Positions 1 to 9,006 of a DNA stretch of 64,000 nt are shown here, one piece after another; the first letter of the stretch is position 1; every line of letters starts with the position of its first letter. A model generated the notes under the pieces. That model was not told the origin of the DNA, made no database searches, and saw only the letters and a list, made by a program, of their open reading frames with translations. The position numbers and the translations under genes are program-made. The DNA comes from Rhodanobacter sp. LX-99 (GTDB lineage Bacteria; Pseudomonadota; Gammaproteobacteria; Xanthomonadales; Rhodanobacteraceae), in NCBI RefSeq assembly GCF_018599185.1, contig NZ_JAHFVL010000001.1, positions 1 through 64,000 of the forward strand, in the 5' to 3' direction.

Positions 1-334
1 GCAGCTCGGCGCGCAGGCGGGCGTGGTTCTCGATGATGCCGTTGTGCACGATGGCCACGCGGCCGGCGATGTGCGGGTGCGCGTTCGCCTCGTTCGGCAC
101 GCCGTGCGTGGCCCAGCGGGTATGCGCAATGCCGGTGCCGCCGGGCAGCGGATCGGCCAGGTACAACGCCTCCATCTCGCGCACCTTGCCCTTGGCGCGC
201 ACGCGGCGAACCTGGCCGCCGTCCAGCACGGCCAGGCCGGCCGAGTCGTAGCCGCGGTATTCCAGCGCCTTCAGGCCGGCGATCAGCAGCGGCGCGACAT
301 CCCGCTGGGCGACGGCAGCAACGATTCCACACAT
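1..334 (-). CDS. glmS: GlmS N-terminus (glutamine-fructose-6-phosphate aminotransferase), partial
   Basis: Minus-strand frame beginning [12 protein letters not shown] and continuing [13 protein letters not shown] and [11 protein letters not shown], the hallmark of the class II glutamine amidotransferase domain of GlmS. Cys2 becomes the N-terminal nucleophile after Met removal and hydrolyses glutamine; the released ammonia is channelled to fructose-6-P to make glucosamine-6-P, the entry to UDP-GlcNAc for peptidoglycan and LPS. Only about 111 N-terminal codons are inside the window; the isomerase domains lie beyond position 1. The start is fixed because Cys must be residue 2. glmM, which acts next in the pathway, is encoded separately at 19681. 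Confidence 0.95.
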   Translation of the reverse strand, partial: MCGIVAAVAQRDVAPLLIAGLKALEYRGYDSAGLAVLDGGQVRRVRAKGKVREMEALYLADPLPGGTGIAHTRWATHGVPNEANAHPHIAGRVAIVHNGIIENHARLRAEL

Positions 335-804
335 GGCAACGCTTCCTTATGCTGGGTACGAAGTTCGAGTCTCGTCACGGCCGGCCATTTTGAGGTGGCC
401 GCATTGCGGCCAGCTTTCGCGACACGAGCCCGCAGCCATCGCGGCGCAGCCGCCGGATCAACCGCTTAGTTCGCCTTGCGGCGCAAATAGTTCAACGAGC
501 CGATGCGGGAACGCGGGCCATCGCGGCGGTGGAAGGCGGGGCGCGGCAACGCGTCGCGACTTCACCCGCCTCATCGACGATGCCGACCGGTTTGTGGCCA
601 TCCGTGATCGGCGGCCGTCATACAGCCGGATGCGTGTACAGGCAGTGATCGACCATGCGAACGGGCCATCGCCACGGCGCCGCACAGGTGCCGATCGCCG
701 AGTGACCGGCACCGGCCATGTTGCCGTACAACATGCGACGGGCATCGTTTGCATCCATGATCGCCCGGGTTTCCCCTTCCCAAGGCAACCGGAATCGCCC
801 CCGC
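335..804. other. Intergenic region between glmS and the MFS transporter
   Basis: About 470 bases with no convincing gene. It must hold the glmS promoter (minus) and the transporter promoter (plus). One clear structure is a 7-bp hairpin at 396-412 (TGGCCGC, loop ATT, GCGGCCA) in the presumed glmS leader. Reading frames crossing the region are GC-driven and do not resemble proteins. No regulator-binding palindrome stood out. Confidence 0.5.
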
Positions 805-2265
805 ATGAAGGCAAAACCCGAACTGTCGTTCTGGCAGATATGGAACATGTGTTTCGGATTCCTCGGCATCCAGTTCGGCTTTGCGCTGCAGACGGCGGAC
901 GTCAGCCGCATCTTCCAGACACTCGGCGCGTCGCTGGAGCAGATCCCGGTGCTGTGGATCGCCGCGCCGATCACCGGGCTGATCGTGCAGCCGATCGTCG
1001 GGCATCTGTCCGACCGCACCTGGACGCGGCTGGGGCGCCGGCGTCCGTATTTCCTGGTCGGCGCGGTGCTTGCCTCGCTGTCCCTGCTGTGGATGCCGAA
1101 TGCGTCGGAGCTGTGGATCGCGGCGGCCCTGCTGTGGCTGATGGATGCGTCGATCAATGTCTCGATGGAGCCGTTCCGCGCCTTTGTCGGCGACCAGCTT
1201 CCGGTTCGCCAGCGTCCGCTGGGTTACTCGATGCAGAGCTTCTTCATCGGCATCGGGGCAGTGGTTGCCTCCGCCATGCCCTGGCTGCTGGCCAGGTTCG
1301 GATTCGGCAATGTCGCGCCGGATGGCGGCATTCCGGACACGGTGAAGTATTCGTTCTACGCCGGCGGCGCGGTCCTGTTGGGCGCGGTGCTGTGGACCGT
1401 GCTCAGCACGCGCGAATATGCGCCCGAGCAGTTGCGGGCATTCGACCCCGTGCCGATCGACGAACAGGATCCACGCGCCACGGGCGGCACGCGCAGCGGA
1501 ATCGCCTGGGCCATGGCCGGTGTGGCCGGCGCCGTGCTGGTCGGCCACTATCATCTGCAGCAGGAACTCTACCTGCTGGCCGGCGGGCTCCTGGCGTATG
1601 GCGTTTCGCTGCTGTGGCTGGCGCGGACCCGCAGCCGCGGCATGCTCGCGCAGGTGCTCGGCGACTTGCGCGCGATGCCCGACGTGATGCGCCGGCTGGC
1701 ATGGGTGCAGCTGTTCTCGTGGTTCGCGCTGTTCGCGATGTGGATCTACGCCACCGCCGCGGTCACCCAGGTGCATTTCGGCAGCGGCGATCCGCGCTCG
1801 GCGGCGTACAACGACGGGGCCAACTGGGTCGGCGTGCTGTTTGCCGCCTACAACGGCTTTGCCGCACTCGCCGCGTTGGCCATCCCGCTGATGGTGCGCC
1901 GCTGGGGGTTGCGTGCCAGCCATCTGGTCAACCTGTGGCTGGGCGGCGCGGGGCTGCTTTCCTTCCTGCTCATCCGCGATCCGCACTGGCTGCTGCTGTC
2001 GATGCTCGGGGTCGGCTTTGCCTGGGCGTCGATCCTGTCGCTGCCTTACGCCATGCTGTCCGACAGCGTGCCGTCGGCCAAGATGGGCGTGTACATGGGC
2101 ATCTTCAATTTCTTCATCGTCATTCCGCAGCTGGTGGCCGCGAGCGTGCTGGGCCAACTGCTGAAGCTGTTCTTCCACGGCCAGCCGATGTGGGCGCTGG
2201 CGCTGGGCGGGGCGAGCCTGCTGGTCGCCGGGCTGTGCACGCTGCGCGTGCGGATCGCGCTCTGA
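805..2265 (+). CDS. MFS glycoside/maltose-type transporter (GPH/SLC45-like)
   Basis: 486-residue inner-membrane protein with about 12 hydrophobic segments. It opens with [22 protein letters not shown] and carries [17 protein letters not shown] and [11 protein letters not shown], motifs shared with the sucrose/maltose-type H+ symporters of the GPH/SLC45 group found in Xanthomonas alpha-glucoside loci. The ATG at 805 fits the family N-terminus; the frame is open from 718, but the extra 29 residues are non-conserved-looking. It lies 150 bp upstream of the dioxygenase-to-GH13 gene set and probably imports the oligosaccharide or glycoside that this cluster handles. The substrate is inferred from family and context only. 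Confidence 0.85.
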   Translation: MKAKPELSFWQIWNMCFGFLGIQFGFALQTADVSRIFQTLGASLEQIPVLWIAAPITGLIVQPIVGHLSDRTWTRLGRRRPYFLVGAVLASLSLLWMPNASELWIAAALLWLMDASINVSMEPFRAFVGDQLPVRQRPLGYSMQSFFIGIGAVVASAMPWLLARFGFGNVAPDGGIPDTVKYSFYAGGAVLLGAVLWTVLSTREYAPEQLRAFDPVPIDEQDPRATGGTRSGIAWAMAGVAGAVLVGHYHLQQELYLLAGGLLAYGVSLLWLARTRSRGMLAQVLGDLRAMPDVMRRLAWVQLFSWFALFAMWIYATAAVTQVHFGSGDPRSAAYNDGANWVGVLFAAYNGFAALAALAIPLMVRRWGLRASHLVNLWLGGAGLLSFLLIRDPHWLLLSMLGVGFAWASILSLPYAMLSDSVPSAKMGVYMGIFNFFIVIPQLVAASVLGQLLKLFFHGQPMWALALGGASLLVAGLCTLRVRIAL

Positions 2266-2415
2266 ACCGAGGTCATGAATCCGATAGTCCGGCCGGCTCG
2301 TTCGACACATGTCGCCGATGTGCGGTGATGCGCCGGTTCCTACCATGGCGGTCGACATGAACCCGCCTGGCGTCGCGCCTGCTGCGGATACGCTGGGAAC
2401 CGTGGAGACGCCGGC

Positions 2416-3228
2416 ATGACGCTCGACCTTGCTCGACCTTACCTTCTGTCGGAACGGCAGGTCGCCGATTTCCGCCGCGACGGTTTCATCAAGCTCAAGG
2501 ACGTGTTCAACGCCGACGAGCTGCGCCACTACGGCGAAGAAATCACGCGACTGACCATCGCGCTGAATACCCAGACGCTGCCGCTGGAGCAGCGCAGCAC
2601 CTACGACCGCGCCTTCCTGCAGGTGATGAACCTGTGGGAGGAAAGCGAACGGGTGCGCGAATTCGTGTCCGGCCGCCGCCTCGCCGGCCTGGCCGCGGCG
2701 CTGCTGCAGGTCGACGGCGTGCGCCTGTATCACGACCAGTCGCTGTACAAGGAGCCGGGCGGCGGCATCACGCCGGCGCATGCCGACCAGTACTACTGGC
2801 CGGTCGACAGCGACCGCACGATCACGGCATGGGTGCCGCTGCAGGCGGTGCCGCAGGAGATGGGGCCGCTCGCGTTCTTCGCCGGCAGCCAGGCGGTGGA
2901 GTTCGGCCGCGACCTGGGCATCTCCGACGAGAGCGAGCGGGCGATCACGGCGAACATGGAGGCGCAGGGTTTCCGCGTGGTGGACGAGCCTTTCGCGCTG
3001 GGCGAGGTGAGCTTCCACCTCGGCTGGACCTTCCATCGCGCCGGCCCGAACCGCTCGGCGCGGCCGCGTTCGGTGATGACCGTGATCTACATGGATCGCG
3101 ACATGAAGCTGAAGGCGCCCAGCAACGCCATGCAGCAGGCGGACTGGGAGCGCTGGTGTCCCGGCGCGAAAGTCGGCGCGGTCATCGACACGCCGAAGAA
3201 TCCGCTGTTGTTCGAACGCGCGACATGA
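2416..3228 (+). CDS. Phytanoyl-CoA dioxygenase (PhyH) family Fe(II)/2OG oxygenase
   Basis: 270 residues. The iron facial triad is visible as H122-A-D124 (AHADQYYW) and H207 (LGWTFHRAGPN), with arginines following that could bind 2-oxoglutarate. PhyH enzymes hydroxylate C-H bonds using O2, Fe(II) and 2-oxoglutarate; bacterial members act on many small molecules, so the substrate cannot be named. GGAGA at 2404 gives a ribosome site 7 bases before the ATG. The stop overlaps the next start (ATGA at 3225), so it is translationally coupled to the alcohol dehydrogenase. A 10-bp tandem repeat (gctcgacctt) falls in its first codons. Confidence 0.85.
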   Translation: MTLDLARPYLLSERQVADFRRDGFIKLKDVFNADELRHYGEEITRLTIALNTQTLPLEQRSTYDRAFLQVMNLWEESERVREFVSGRRLAGLAAALLQVDGVRLYHDQSLYKEPGGGITPAHADQYYWPVDSDRTITAWVPLQAVPQEMGPLAFFAGSQAVEFGRDLGISDESERAITANMEAQGFRVVDEPFALGEVSFHLGWTFHRAGPNRSARPRSVMTVIYMDRDMKLKAPSNAMQQADWERWCPGAKVGAVIDTPKNPLLFERAT

Positions 3229-4343
3229 GCGCCGGCATCGCCAGCGGGCCGGCGCTCATCGCCGACGGCAGGGGCGGATTCGCGATCGGGACGATCGAGG
3301 TCGAGCCGCCCGGCCCGGGCGAAGTGCGCGTCGCCATCGCTGCGGCCGGCATCTGCCATACCGACCATGCCTCGCTGCACTGGCCCGGCCCGCTGGTGAT
3401 GGGCCACGAGGGTGCCGGGCATGTCGAACAGGTCGGCGAGGGCGTGCGCGGACTCGAGCCAGGGCAACCGGTGCTGCTGAACTGGGCGATCCCCTGCGGC
3501 AGATGCTTCCAGTGCGCCCGTGGCGCCGCGACCCTGTGCGAGCGGACCCACGAACTCGACGTGCCGCGGCTGGGCAACAGCCGTGCCCACGCCGGCGCGA
3601 CACGCTGGCATGGGCGCCCGATCGAGCGCTCGTTCCACCTCGGGACATTCGCGCGGCATACGCTGGTGCGCGCCGAGGCGGTGACGCCGTTGCCGGCGGA
3701 GCTGCCGGTGGACGTGGCCTGCATCCTCGGCTGCGCGGTGATGACCGGCGTCGGTTCGGCGGTGAACGTGGCTGCGGTCGCGCCGGGCGCGTCGGTGGCG
3801 GTGCTGGGTTGCGGCGGGGTAGGGCTCAACGTGATCCAGGGCGCGCGGATCGGCGGCGCCCGCATCATCATCGCCATCGATCGCGTGCAGGCCCGGCTCG
3901 AGCGCGCCCGCGAGCTGGGCGCCACCCACCTGCTGCCGGCCGCCGACGACGATCCGCAGCATGCGCAGCTGGTCGCCGCGGTACGCGCGCTGACCGAAGG
4001 CCGCGGCGTGGATCATGCCTTCGAAGCCACCGGCACGGCCGCGCTCGCCCTGCTGCCGCTGCAGCTTGCGCGCAACGGTGGCGACGCGCTGCAGGTCAGC
4101 GGCGCGCACGGAACGGCCACGTTCGAACTGCCGCAGCTGTTCTGGAACAAGCGCTACATGGCGCCGCTGTATGGCGACTGCGTGCCCGACCGCGATTTCC
4201 CGCGCCTGTTCGACTGGGTCGCCCGTGGCCGGCTCGAACTCGCCTCGCTGGTCAGCCATCGCTATCCGATGGACGCGCTGGGCCGCGCCTTCGACGACAT
4301 GCTGGCCGGGCGCAGCATGAAAGGAGTGTTGCGCATCGCATGA
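3225..4343 (+). CDS. Zinc-dependent alcohol dehydrogenase (MDR, class III-like)
   Basis: 372 residues. Catalytic-zinc motifs GICHTDH and GHEGAG, a structural-zinc cysteine cluster (C-x2-C-x2-C-x7-C in CGRCFQCARGAATLC) and the Rossmann motif GCGGVGLN mark a medium-chain dehydrogenase close to class III/aryl-alcohol enzymes, which oxidise alcohols, or S-hydroxymethyl-glutathione, with NAD+. Overlaps both neighbours by 4 bp (ATGA), so it is co-translated with the PhyH oxygenase and the esterase. The order oxygenase, dehydrogenase, esterase suggests sequential oxidation of an oxygenase product or of released formaldehyde. This is inference; no glutathione-specific residue set was checked. Confidence 0.88.
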   Translation: MSAGIASGPALIADGRGGFAIGTIEVEPPGPGEVRVAIAAAGICHTDHASLHWPGPLVMGHEGAGHVEQVGEGVRGLEPGQPVLLNWAIPCGRCFQCARGAATLCERTHELDVPRLGNSRAHAGATRWHGRPIERSFHLGTFARHTLVRAEAVTPLPAELPVDVACILGCAVMTGVGSAVNVAAVAPGASVAVLGCGGVGLNVIQGARIGGARIIIAIDRVQARLERARELGATHLLPAADDDPQHAQLVAAVRALTEGRGVDHAFEATGTAALALLPLQLARNGGDALQVSGAHGTATFELPQLFWNKRYMAPLYGDCVPDRDFPRLFDWVARGRLELASLVSHRYPMDALGRAFDDMLAGRSMKGVLRIA

Positions 4344-5179
4344 ATACCGGCCGGCCGACCTTTCGCACCATCGAGCAGTCCGATCCCGCCATCGCGGCGG
4401 CCGGGCTGGAGTTCGCCACCGCCAAGAGCCGCGCGCTCGGCCGACGCGTCGACGTCACCCTGTTCGTGCCGCCCGCGGCGCGCGGCGTGGCGAACCTGCC
4501 GATGGTGATGCTGCTGCATGGCGTGTTCGGTTCGCACTGGGCATGGGCGCTGAAAGGCGCGGCCCACCTCACCGCCGCGCGGCTGATCGCCGAAGGCGCG
4601 TTGCCGCCGGTCGCGCTGCTGATGCCGTCGGATGGCCTGTGGGGCGACGGATCGGGCTATGTGGCGCAGGCGGGCCAGGATGCCGAGCGCTGGATCATGG
4701 ACGAGGTGCCGGCGCTGGCGCGCGAGGTGATCGAAGGCTGCACGACGCGCTCGCCACTGCTGCTGGCGGGCCTGAGCATGGGCGGCTTCGGCGCCTTGCG
4801 GCTGGCGGGAAAGTATCCGCAGCGCATCGCCGCTGCCGCCGCGCTGTCGACGGTGACCGACGTCGCACAGTTCGACGGGCTCATCGAAGAGGGCCGGACC
4901 GGCTGGAGCGAGGCCCCGGCCGATCGCAGCGTCCTGGCCGCACTGGCCGGCGCCACCGATGTGCTGCCGCCGGTCCGCCTGGCCTGCGGTCGCGACGATC
5001 CGTATCTGGACGCGAACCGCGCGCTGCACCGCGCGCTGCAGCGGGCCGGCATCCCCCATCAGTACGCCGAAGGCGAGGGCGGGCACGACTGGCCTTACTG
5101 GGCCGCCGCACTGGACGACACGCTGCGCTTCTTCGGCCAGATGCTGCATGCCCACACCGAAGAAGGGGACGACGCATGA
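4340..5179 (+). CDS. Alpha/beta hydrolase, esterase D-like
   Basis: 279 residues with the alpha/beta-hydrolase fold: HGVFGSHW oxyanion region, nucleophile elbow GLSMGGFGALRLA (Ser in G-x-S-x-G), acid Asp probably in CGRDDPYLDANR, and His in GGHDWPYW. This arrangement matches the putative-esterase family that includes S-formylglutathione hydrolase and acetyl-xylan/feruloyl esterases. No signal peptide is apparent, so it is probably cytoplasmic. Start at 4340 overlaps the dehydrogenase stop, and its own stop overlaps the GH13 start. Next to a class III-like dehydrogenase it could be a FrmB-type enzyme or deacylate a sugar ester; the sequence alone does not decide. Confidence 0.85.
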   Translation: MNTGRPTFRTIEQSDPAIAAAGLEFATAKSRALGRRVDVTLFVPPAARGVANLPMVMLLHGVFGSHWAWALKGAAHLTAARLIAEGALPPVALLMPSDGLWGDGSGYVAQAGQDAERWIMDEVPALAREVIEGCTTRSPLLLAGLSMGGFGALRLAGKYPQRIAAAAALSTVTDVAQFDGLIEEGRTGWSEAPADRSVLAALAGATDVLPPVRLACGRDDPYLDANRALHRALQRAGIPHQYAEGEGGHDWPYWAAALDDTLRFFGQMLHAHTEEGDDA

Positions 5180-6756
5180 ACCTGATGAAGTCCACGCTCG
5201 CCTGGGCCGCCACGATCATGCTCGCGATGGCGGCGTGCTCCACCCGGGCCGCGACCGCGACCACACCGCCGCGGGCGCAGCCGGCCGACGAAGTGTTCTA
5301 TCAGATCTTCGAGCGCAGCTTCCGCGACAGCAACGGCGACCGCATCGGCGATCTCGAGGGCCTGACGTCCCAGCTCGACTACCTCAAGCAGCTGGGCATC
5401 ACCTCGATCCTGCTCACGCCGCTGCAGCCTTCGCCGTACTACCACAATTATTTCGCCACCGACTTCAAGGCGATCGAACCGGCCTACGGTTCGATGGACG
5501 ATTACTTCGCGTTCGTCCGCGCCGCGCACGCGCGCGGGCTGAAGGTCTATCTGGACGAGGAGTTCCAGTACGTCGCCGAGGGCCACCCGTGGTGGCGCGA
5601 ATCGATCGGCAGGCCGCACGCGAAGTACGCCGATTACCTGCTGTGGCGCGACCCGGGGCATCGCATCGCCGAGCCGTTCCTCGACCGCGCCACGTGGGCC
5701 GGCTATGACGGCCGCCAGATCGGCATCGCCATGGTCGACCTGAACCAGCCGGCGGTGAAACGCTATTTCCTGGACCTGTTGCTGTTCTGGGCCGACCCCC
5801 ACGGCGACGGCAGCGGCCGCGACGGCGTCGACGGTTTCCGCATCGATCACATGATGGACGACCTCGACCACAAGGGCCTGGACAAGAACCTGTTCGCGGA
5901 TTTCTGGACGCCGATGTTCCGCGCGCTGAAGGCACGGCGGCCGGAGCTGCGCATCCTCGCCGAACAAGCCGGCTGGGGCTACGGCCAGGAATTCCTGACG
6001 CGAGGCCACGCCGACCTGGTGTTCGCGTTTCCGCTGCGCGGTGCGCTGGTGCAGCTCGACAAGCACGCCATCGTCAAGGCGCTGCGGGCCACGGCCGCCG
6101 CCACGCCGCCGGGCAAGGGCCAGGTGATCATGCTGGAAAACCACGACATCGACCGCTTCATGTCGCTGGTCGACGGCGACCCGGCACGGGCCCGCGCCGG
6201 TGCCGCCATCGCGCTGATGCTGAAGGGCGAGCCGCTGATCTACTACGGGCAGGAACTGGGCATGCGCGGGCGCCCGCTGCAAAACGCCCCGGTATCCGAC
6301 GGCATCCAGATCCCCATGCGCGAGGCGTTCCGCTGGAAAGCCGACCTCGCCGCCCCGGGCTCGGCCACCTGGTATCAGGGCCCGCAGCGCTGGTGGACCG
6401 AGCGCTACAACCGCTCGAACGACGGCGTATCGCTGGAGGAAGAACAGGCGCGGCCGGATTCGCTGTACCACTGGTACCGGAAACTGCTGGCGCTGCGCCG
6501 CGCACGACCCGAGCTGCGCGAAGGCAGCCAGCGCATCCTGTGCGACGATGCTTCCGCGGTGCTGTGCATCCTGCGCGAGCAGGGGACACGGCGTACGCTG
6601 CTGCTCGTCAACCTCGGCCATACTGATGCGCGGCCGGTGCTCGAACCCGCATTGACCGGCGATACGCCGTGGGTCGACCTGCTGGATGGTGGCACGGGCG
6701 CAGCGGTCGACACGGTCCTGCACCCGATGCAGGTGCGCGTGCTCGGCACGCGCTGA
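5176..6756 (+). CDS. Exported GH13 (alpha-amylase family) glycoside hydrolase, probable lipoprotein
   Basis: 526 residues. An N-terminal signal sequence ends in a lipobox-like MAAC (Cys21). The (beta/alpha)8 GH13 domain follows: GFRID with nucleophile D224, RILAEQ with acid/base E263, and ENHD with D324. Conserved region I, usually D-x3-N-H, reads D127-EEF-Q131-Y132, so the usual Asn and substrate-binding His are replaced, while HPWW typical of glucosidase-like members is kept. It is therefore likely a periplasmic or outer-membrane-facing enzyme with altered subsite -1 chemistry (glucosidase, transglycosidase or trehalose-type). Last gene of the ATGA-coupled set; the AraC gene starts 41 bp later. 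Confidence 0.88.
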   Translation: MNLMKSTLAWAATIMLAMAACSTRAATATTPPRAQPADEVFYQIFERSFRDSNGDRIGDLEGLTSQLDYLKQLGITSILLTPLQPSPYYHNYFATDFKAIEPAYGSMDDYFAFVRAAHARGLKVYLDEEFQYVAEGHPWWRESIGRPHAKYADYLLWRDPGHRIAEPFLDRATWAGYDGRQIGIAMVDLNQPAVKRYFLDLLLFWADPHGDGSGRDGVDGFRIDHMMDDLDHKGLDKNLFADFWTPMFRALKARRPELRILAEQAGWGYGQEFLTRGHADLVFAFPLRGALVQLDKHAIVKALRATAAATPPGKGQVIMLENHDIDRFMSLVDGDPARARAGAAIALMLKGEPLIYYGQELGMRGRPLQNAPVSDGIQIPMREAFRWKADLAAPGSATWYQGPQRWWTERYNRSNDGVSLEEEQARPDSLYHWYRKLLALRRARPELREGSQRILCDDASAVLCILREQGTRRTLLLVNLGHTDARPVLEPALTGDTPWVDLLDGGTGAAVDTVLHPMQVRVLGTR

Positions 6757-6797
6757 GGCGACGCACGACCGGTGGAACGCCGGGGGAGGAACTCGAC

Positions 6798-7655
6798 ATG
6801 GCGCTGCCGCATCTCGACCGCCCGATCTGCGAACCGGTCGAACTGCGCCCGGGCGCCACGGTGCGCGCGGAGCGCATCCGGCAGGGGCGCGAGGCCACCG
6901 CATCCGAGCCGTTCGTGCATTTCCACGACGTGCACGAACTGGTGCTGTTCGGCAAGGTATCCGGGCATTTCGTCGCCGACGACCGGCGCTACACGCTGGC
7001 TCCCCGCTGCATCGCCTTCGTGCCCTCGATGGTCCATCACGACTTTGCGCTGGGCGCGGGGCCGCGCGACTGGGTGCTGGTGCAGGTCGAAGCGGACGCC
7101 GGCGAGACGCTGGCGCGCACCGCCGGCCTGGAGCGCCTGCAGCACCCGTTCTGTGCCCGGCCCGACCGCGCAACGTATCGCCGCCTGTTGCTGCTCGCCG
7201 ACTGGCTCACCGGGCTGGATGCGGCGGACCCGCTGGCGTTGCCGCTGATCGAACTGCTGCTGCGTGCGGCCGTCCGCGCCCCCGCCATCGAGGGCCGGAA
7301 ACTGGCCGCGGACGCCGGCGGCCTGCAGCGCCTGCGCCCGGCGATCGACCGCCTGCGCAGCAATCCGGCCGACGCGCCCGGCGCGGAACAGGCCGCGGCG
7401 CTGTGCGCGCTGTCACCGGCCTATTTCAGCCGCCGCTTCAAGCAGCAGGTCGGCATGAGCTGGAGCGACTACGTCCGCACGCACCGCCTGCACCTGGCCA
7501 GCCGGCGCCTGCTGGAATCCAGGCAAAGCGTCGCCGCCATCGCCGACAGCCTGGGCTTCTCCACCCCATCGCATTTCGGCGAACTGTTCCATCGCCGCTT
7601 CGGCATGACGCCAGGGGATTACCGCCGCGCCGGACACGGTAGGTCCACGCTGTAA
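6798..7655 (+). CDS. AraC-family transcriptional regulator
   Basis: 285 residues. An N-terminal cupin-like sensing region (HFHDVHELVLFG, then FVPSMVHHDF) is followed by a C-terminal double helix-turn-helix from about residue 200: ALSPAYFSRRFKQQVG, then SVAAIADSLGFSTPSHFGELFHRRFG-type second helix motif. A strong Shine-Dalgarno (GGGGAGGA, 6783) precedes the ATG at 6798. Immediately downstream of the GH13 gene on the same strand, it probably controls the transporter-to-GH13 cluster in response to a sugar or its derivative; the ligand is unknown. Confidence 0.88.
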   Translation: MALPHLDRPICEPVELRPGATVRAERIRQGREATASEPFVHFHDVHELVLFGKVSGHFVADDRRYTLAPRCIAFVPSMVHHDFALGAGPRDWVLVQVEADAGETLARTAGLERLQHPFCARPDRATYRRLLLLADWLTGLDAADPLALPLIELLLRAAVRAPAIEGRKLAADAGGLQRLRPAIDRLRSNPADAPGAEQAAALCALSPAYFSRRFKQQVGMSWSDYVRTHRLHLASRRLLESRQSVAAIADSLGFSTPSHFGELFHRRFGMTPGDYRRAGHGRSTL

Positions 7656-7742
7656 CGGATGTTTTCACTTTCGGGAAGGTCTCGCAGGCGTTCTGCAAGC
7701 CCGGCGAGCAGGAGCCGAGGTGCTGACAAGCCGAGTGCTCCT

Positions 7743-8951
7743 TCAGCCTTTCACATCAGGCACCACGACGGCGGATTCTCCGTTGCCGGATCGCTTCAGC
7801 AGCCAGGCCAATACCGGCGGCGTGACCATCGCGGTGAGCAGCGACATCGCCACGATGATGGCGTAGATGCGGTTGTCGAACACGCCGGCGGCGAGGCCCA
7901 GGGTGGCCACGACGATGCCCACTTCGCCGCGCGGCACCATGCCGAAACCGATGATGGTGGCGCTGCGCCGGCCCAGCGACAGCGAGCCGAGCCAGCCGCC
8001 GATGAACTTGGAGACGATCGCGATCGCGGTGACCACGGCGAGCATCAGCAGGGCGTCCGCGCTGGCCAGCTCGTGCAGGTCGACCTTGCTGCCGGTGACC
8101 ACGAAGAAGAACGGCGTGAGCAGGGCCAGCAGCGGCTGGGTCTGTTTTTCCAGGGTGTGCTGCTGGCGGGTTTCCGAGGCGATCATGCCGGCCAGGAACG
8201 CGCCGATGATCGCGGCCAGGCCGAACTGGGTGGACAGCCAGGCCAGGCCCAGGCACAGCGCCAGCACGATCATCAGCGGCGAATGCGGGCCCAGCGGCTT
8301 GTCCAGCCAGGCGGAGTTCCAGCGCATCACCCGCGCGCCGCCCCAGCCGATCACCGCGATGAAGCCGACCGCGCCGGCCAGCACCACCAGCAGGTGCGAG
8401 GCGTTGATGCTGCCGCCGCCCTGCAGCGACACCACCACGCCGAGCAGCAGCATGGCCAGGATGTCGTCGATCACCGCGGCGCCCAGGATCACCTTGCTCT
8501 CGATGCGTTGCAGCGCGTTCAGTTCCTGCAGCACGCGGGCGGTGATGCCGGCCGAGGTGGCCACGAACGCGGCGGCGACGAACAGCGAGCGGTCCCAGTC
8601 GAAGCCGTTGCCGTGGGCCCACACGCTGCCCATGCCGAACGGCACCAGCACGCCGACCACGCCGACCACGAACGCCACCTTGCCGACCTTCTTCAGGTCT
8701 TCCAGCCGCGTTTCCAGGCCCACCGCGAACAGCAGCAGGATCACGCCGATCTCGGCCAGTACGTCGAGCGGGGTGCCGGTGGCGATCTGTTCCGGGGTGA
8801 TCCAGCCCAGCAGCGAGGGGCCGATCGCGCAGCCGGCGGCGATCTCGCCGACCACGCCGGGCAGCTTCAGCCGCTGCGCGATCTCGCCGCCGATCTGGGC
8901 GGCAACGAACACGACGAACAGGGTGAACAGGATCTCGCTGGCGTGGTGCAT
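7743..8951 (-). CDS. Cation/proton antiporter, CPA2 (KefB/NapA-like) membrane domain
   Basis: 402 residues, about 12 transmembrane segments and no soluble TrkA-N domain, so shorter than KefB/KefC. Motifs include LPGVVGEIAAG near the N-terminus, ILLLFAVGLETRLEDL, GAAVIDDILAMLLLGV (the paired acidic residues of the ion site) and the MVPRGEVGIVVA loop. The family exchanges Na+ or K+ for H+ across the inner membrane for pH and salt homeostasis. A stand-alone gene on the minus strand, 55 bp downstream of the DHA2 exporter gene. Confidence 0.88.
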   Translation of the reverse strand: MHHASEILFTLFVVFVAAQIGGEIAQRLKLPGVVGEIAAGCAIGPSLLGWITPEQIATGTPLDVLAEIGVILLLFAVGLETRLEDLKKVGKVAFVVGVVGVLVPFGMGSVWAHGNGFDWDRSLFVAAAFVATSAGITARVLQELNALQRIESKVILGAAVIDDILAMLLLGVVVSLQGGGSINASHLLVVLAGAVGFIAVIGWGGARVMRWNSAWLDKPLGPHSPLMIVLALCLGLAWLSTQFGLAAIIGAFLAGMIASETRQQHTLEKQTQPLLALLTPFFFVVTGSKVDLHELASADALLMLAVVTAIAIVSKFIGGWLGSLSLGRRSATIIGFGMVPRGEVGIVVATLGLAAGVFDNRIYAIIVAMSLLTAMVTPPVLAWLLKRSGNGESAVVVPDVKG

Positions 8952-9006
8952 GCGGCGCGTGCCCGGACTTTCGACAAAGACTGCATGCTACATGCAGCCT
9001 CCCGCG

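Noticed and set aside
571-3036. 821-codon open frame on the minus strand
   Set aside because: It runs antisense through the transporter and PhyH genes and is extremely Arg/His/Gln-rich, the signature of a high-GC shadow frame.
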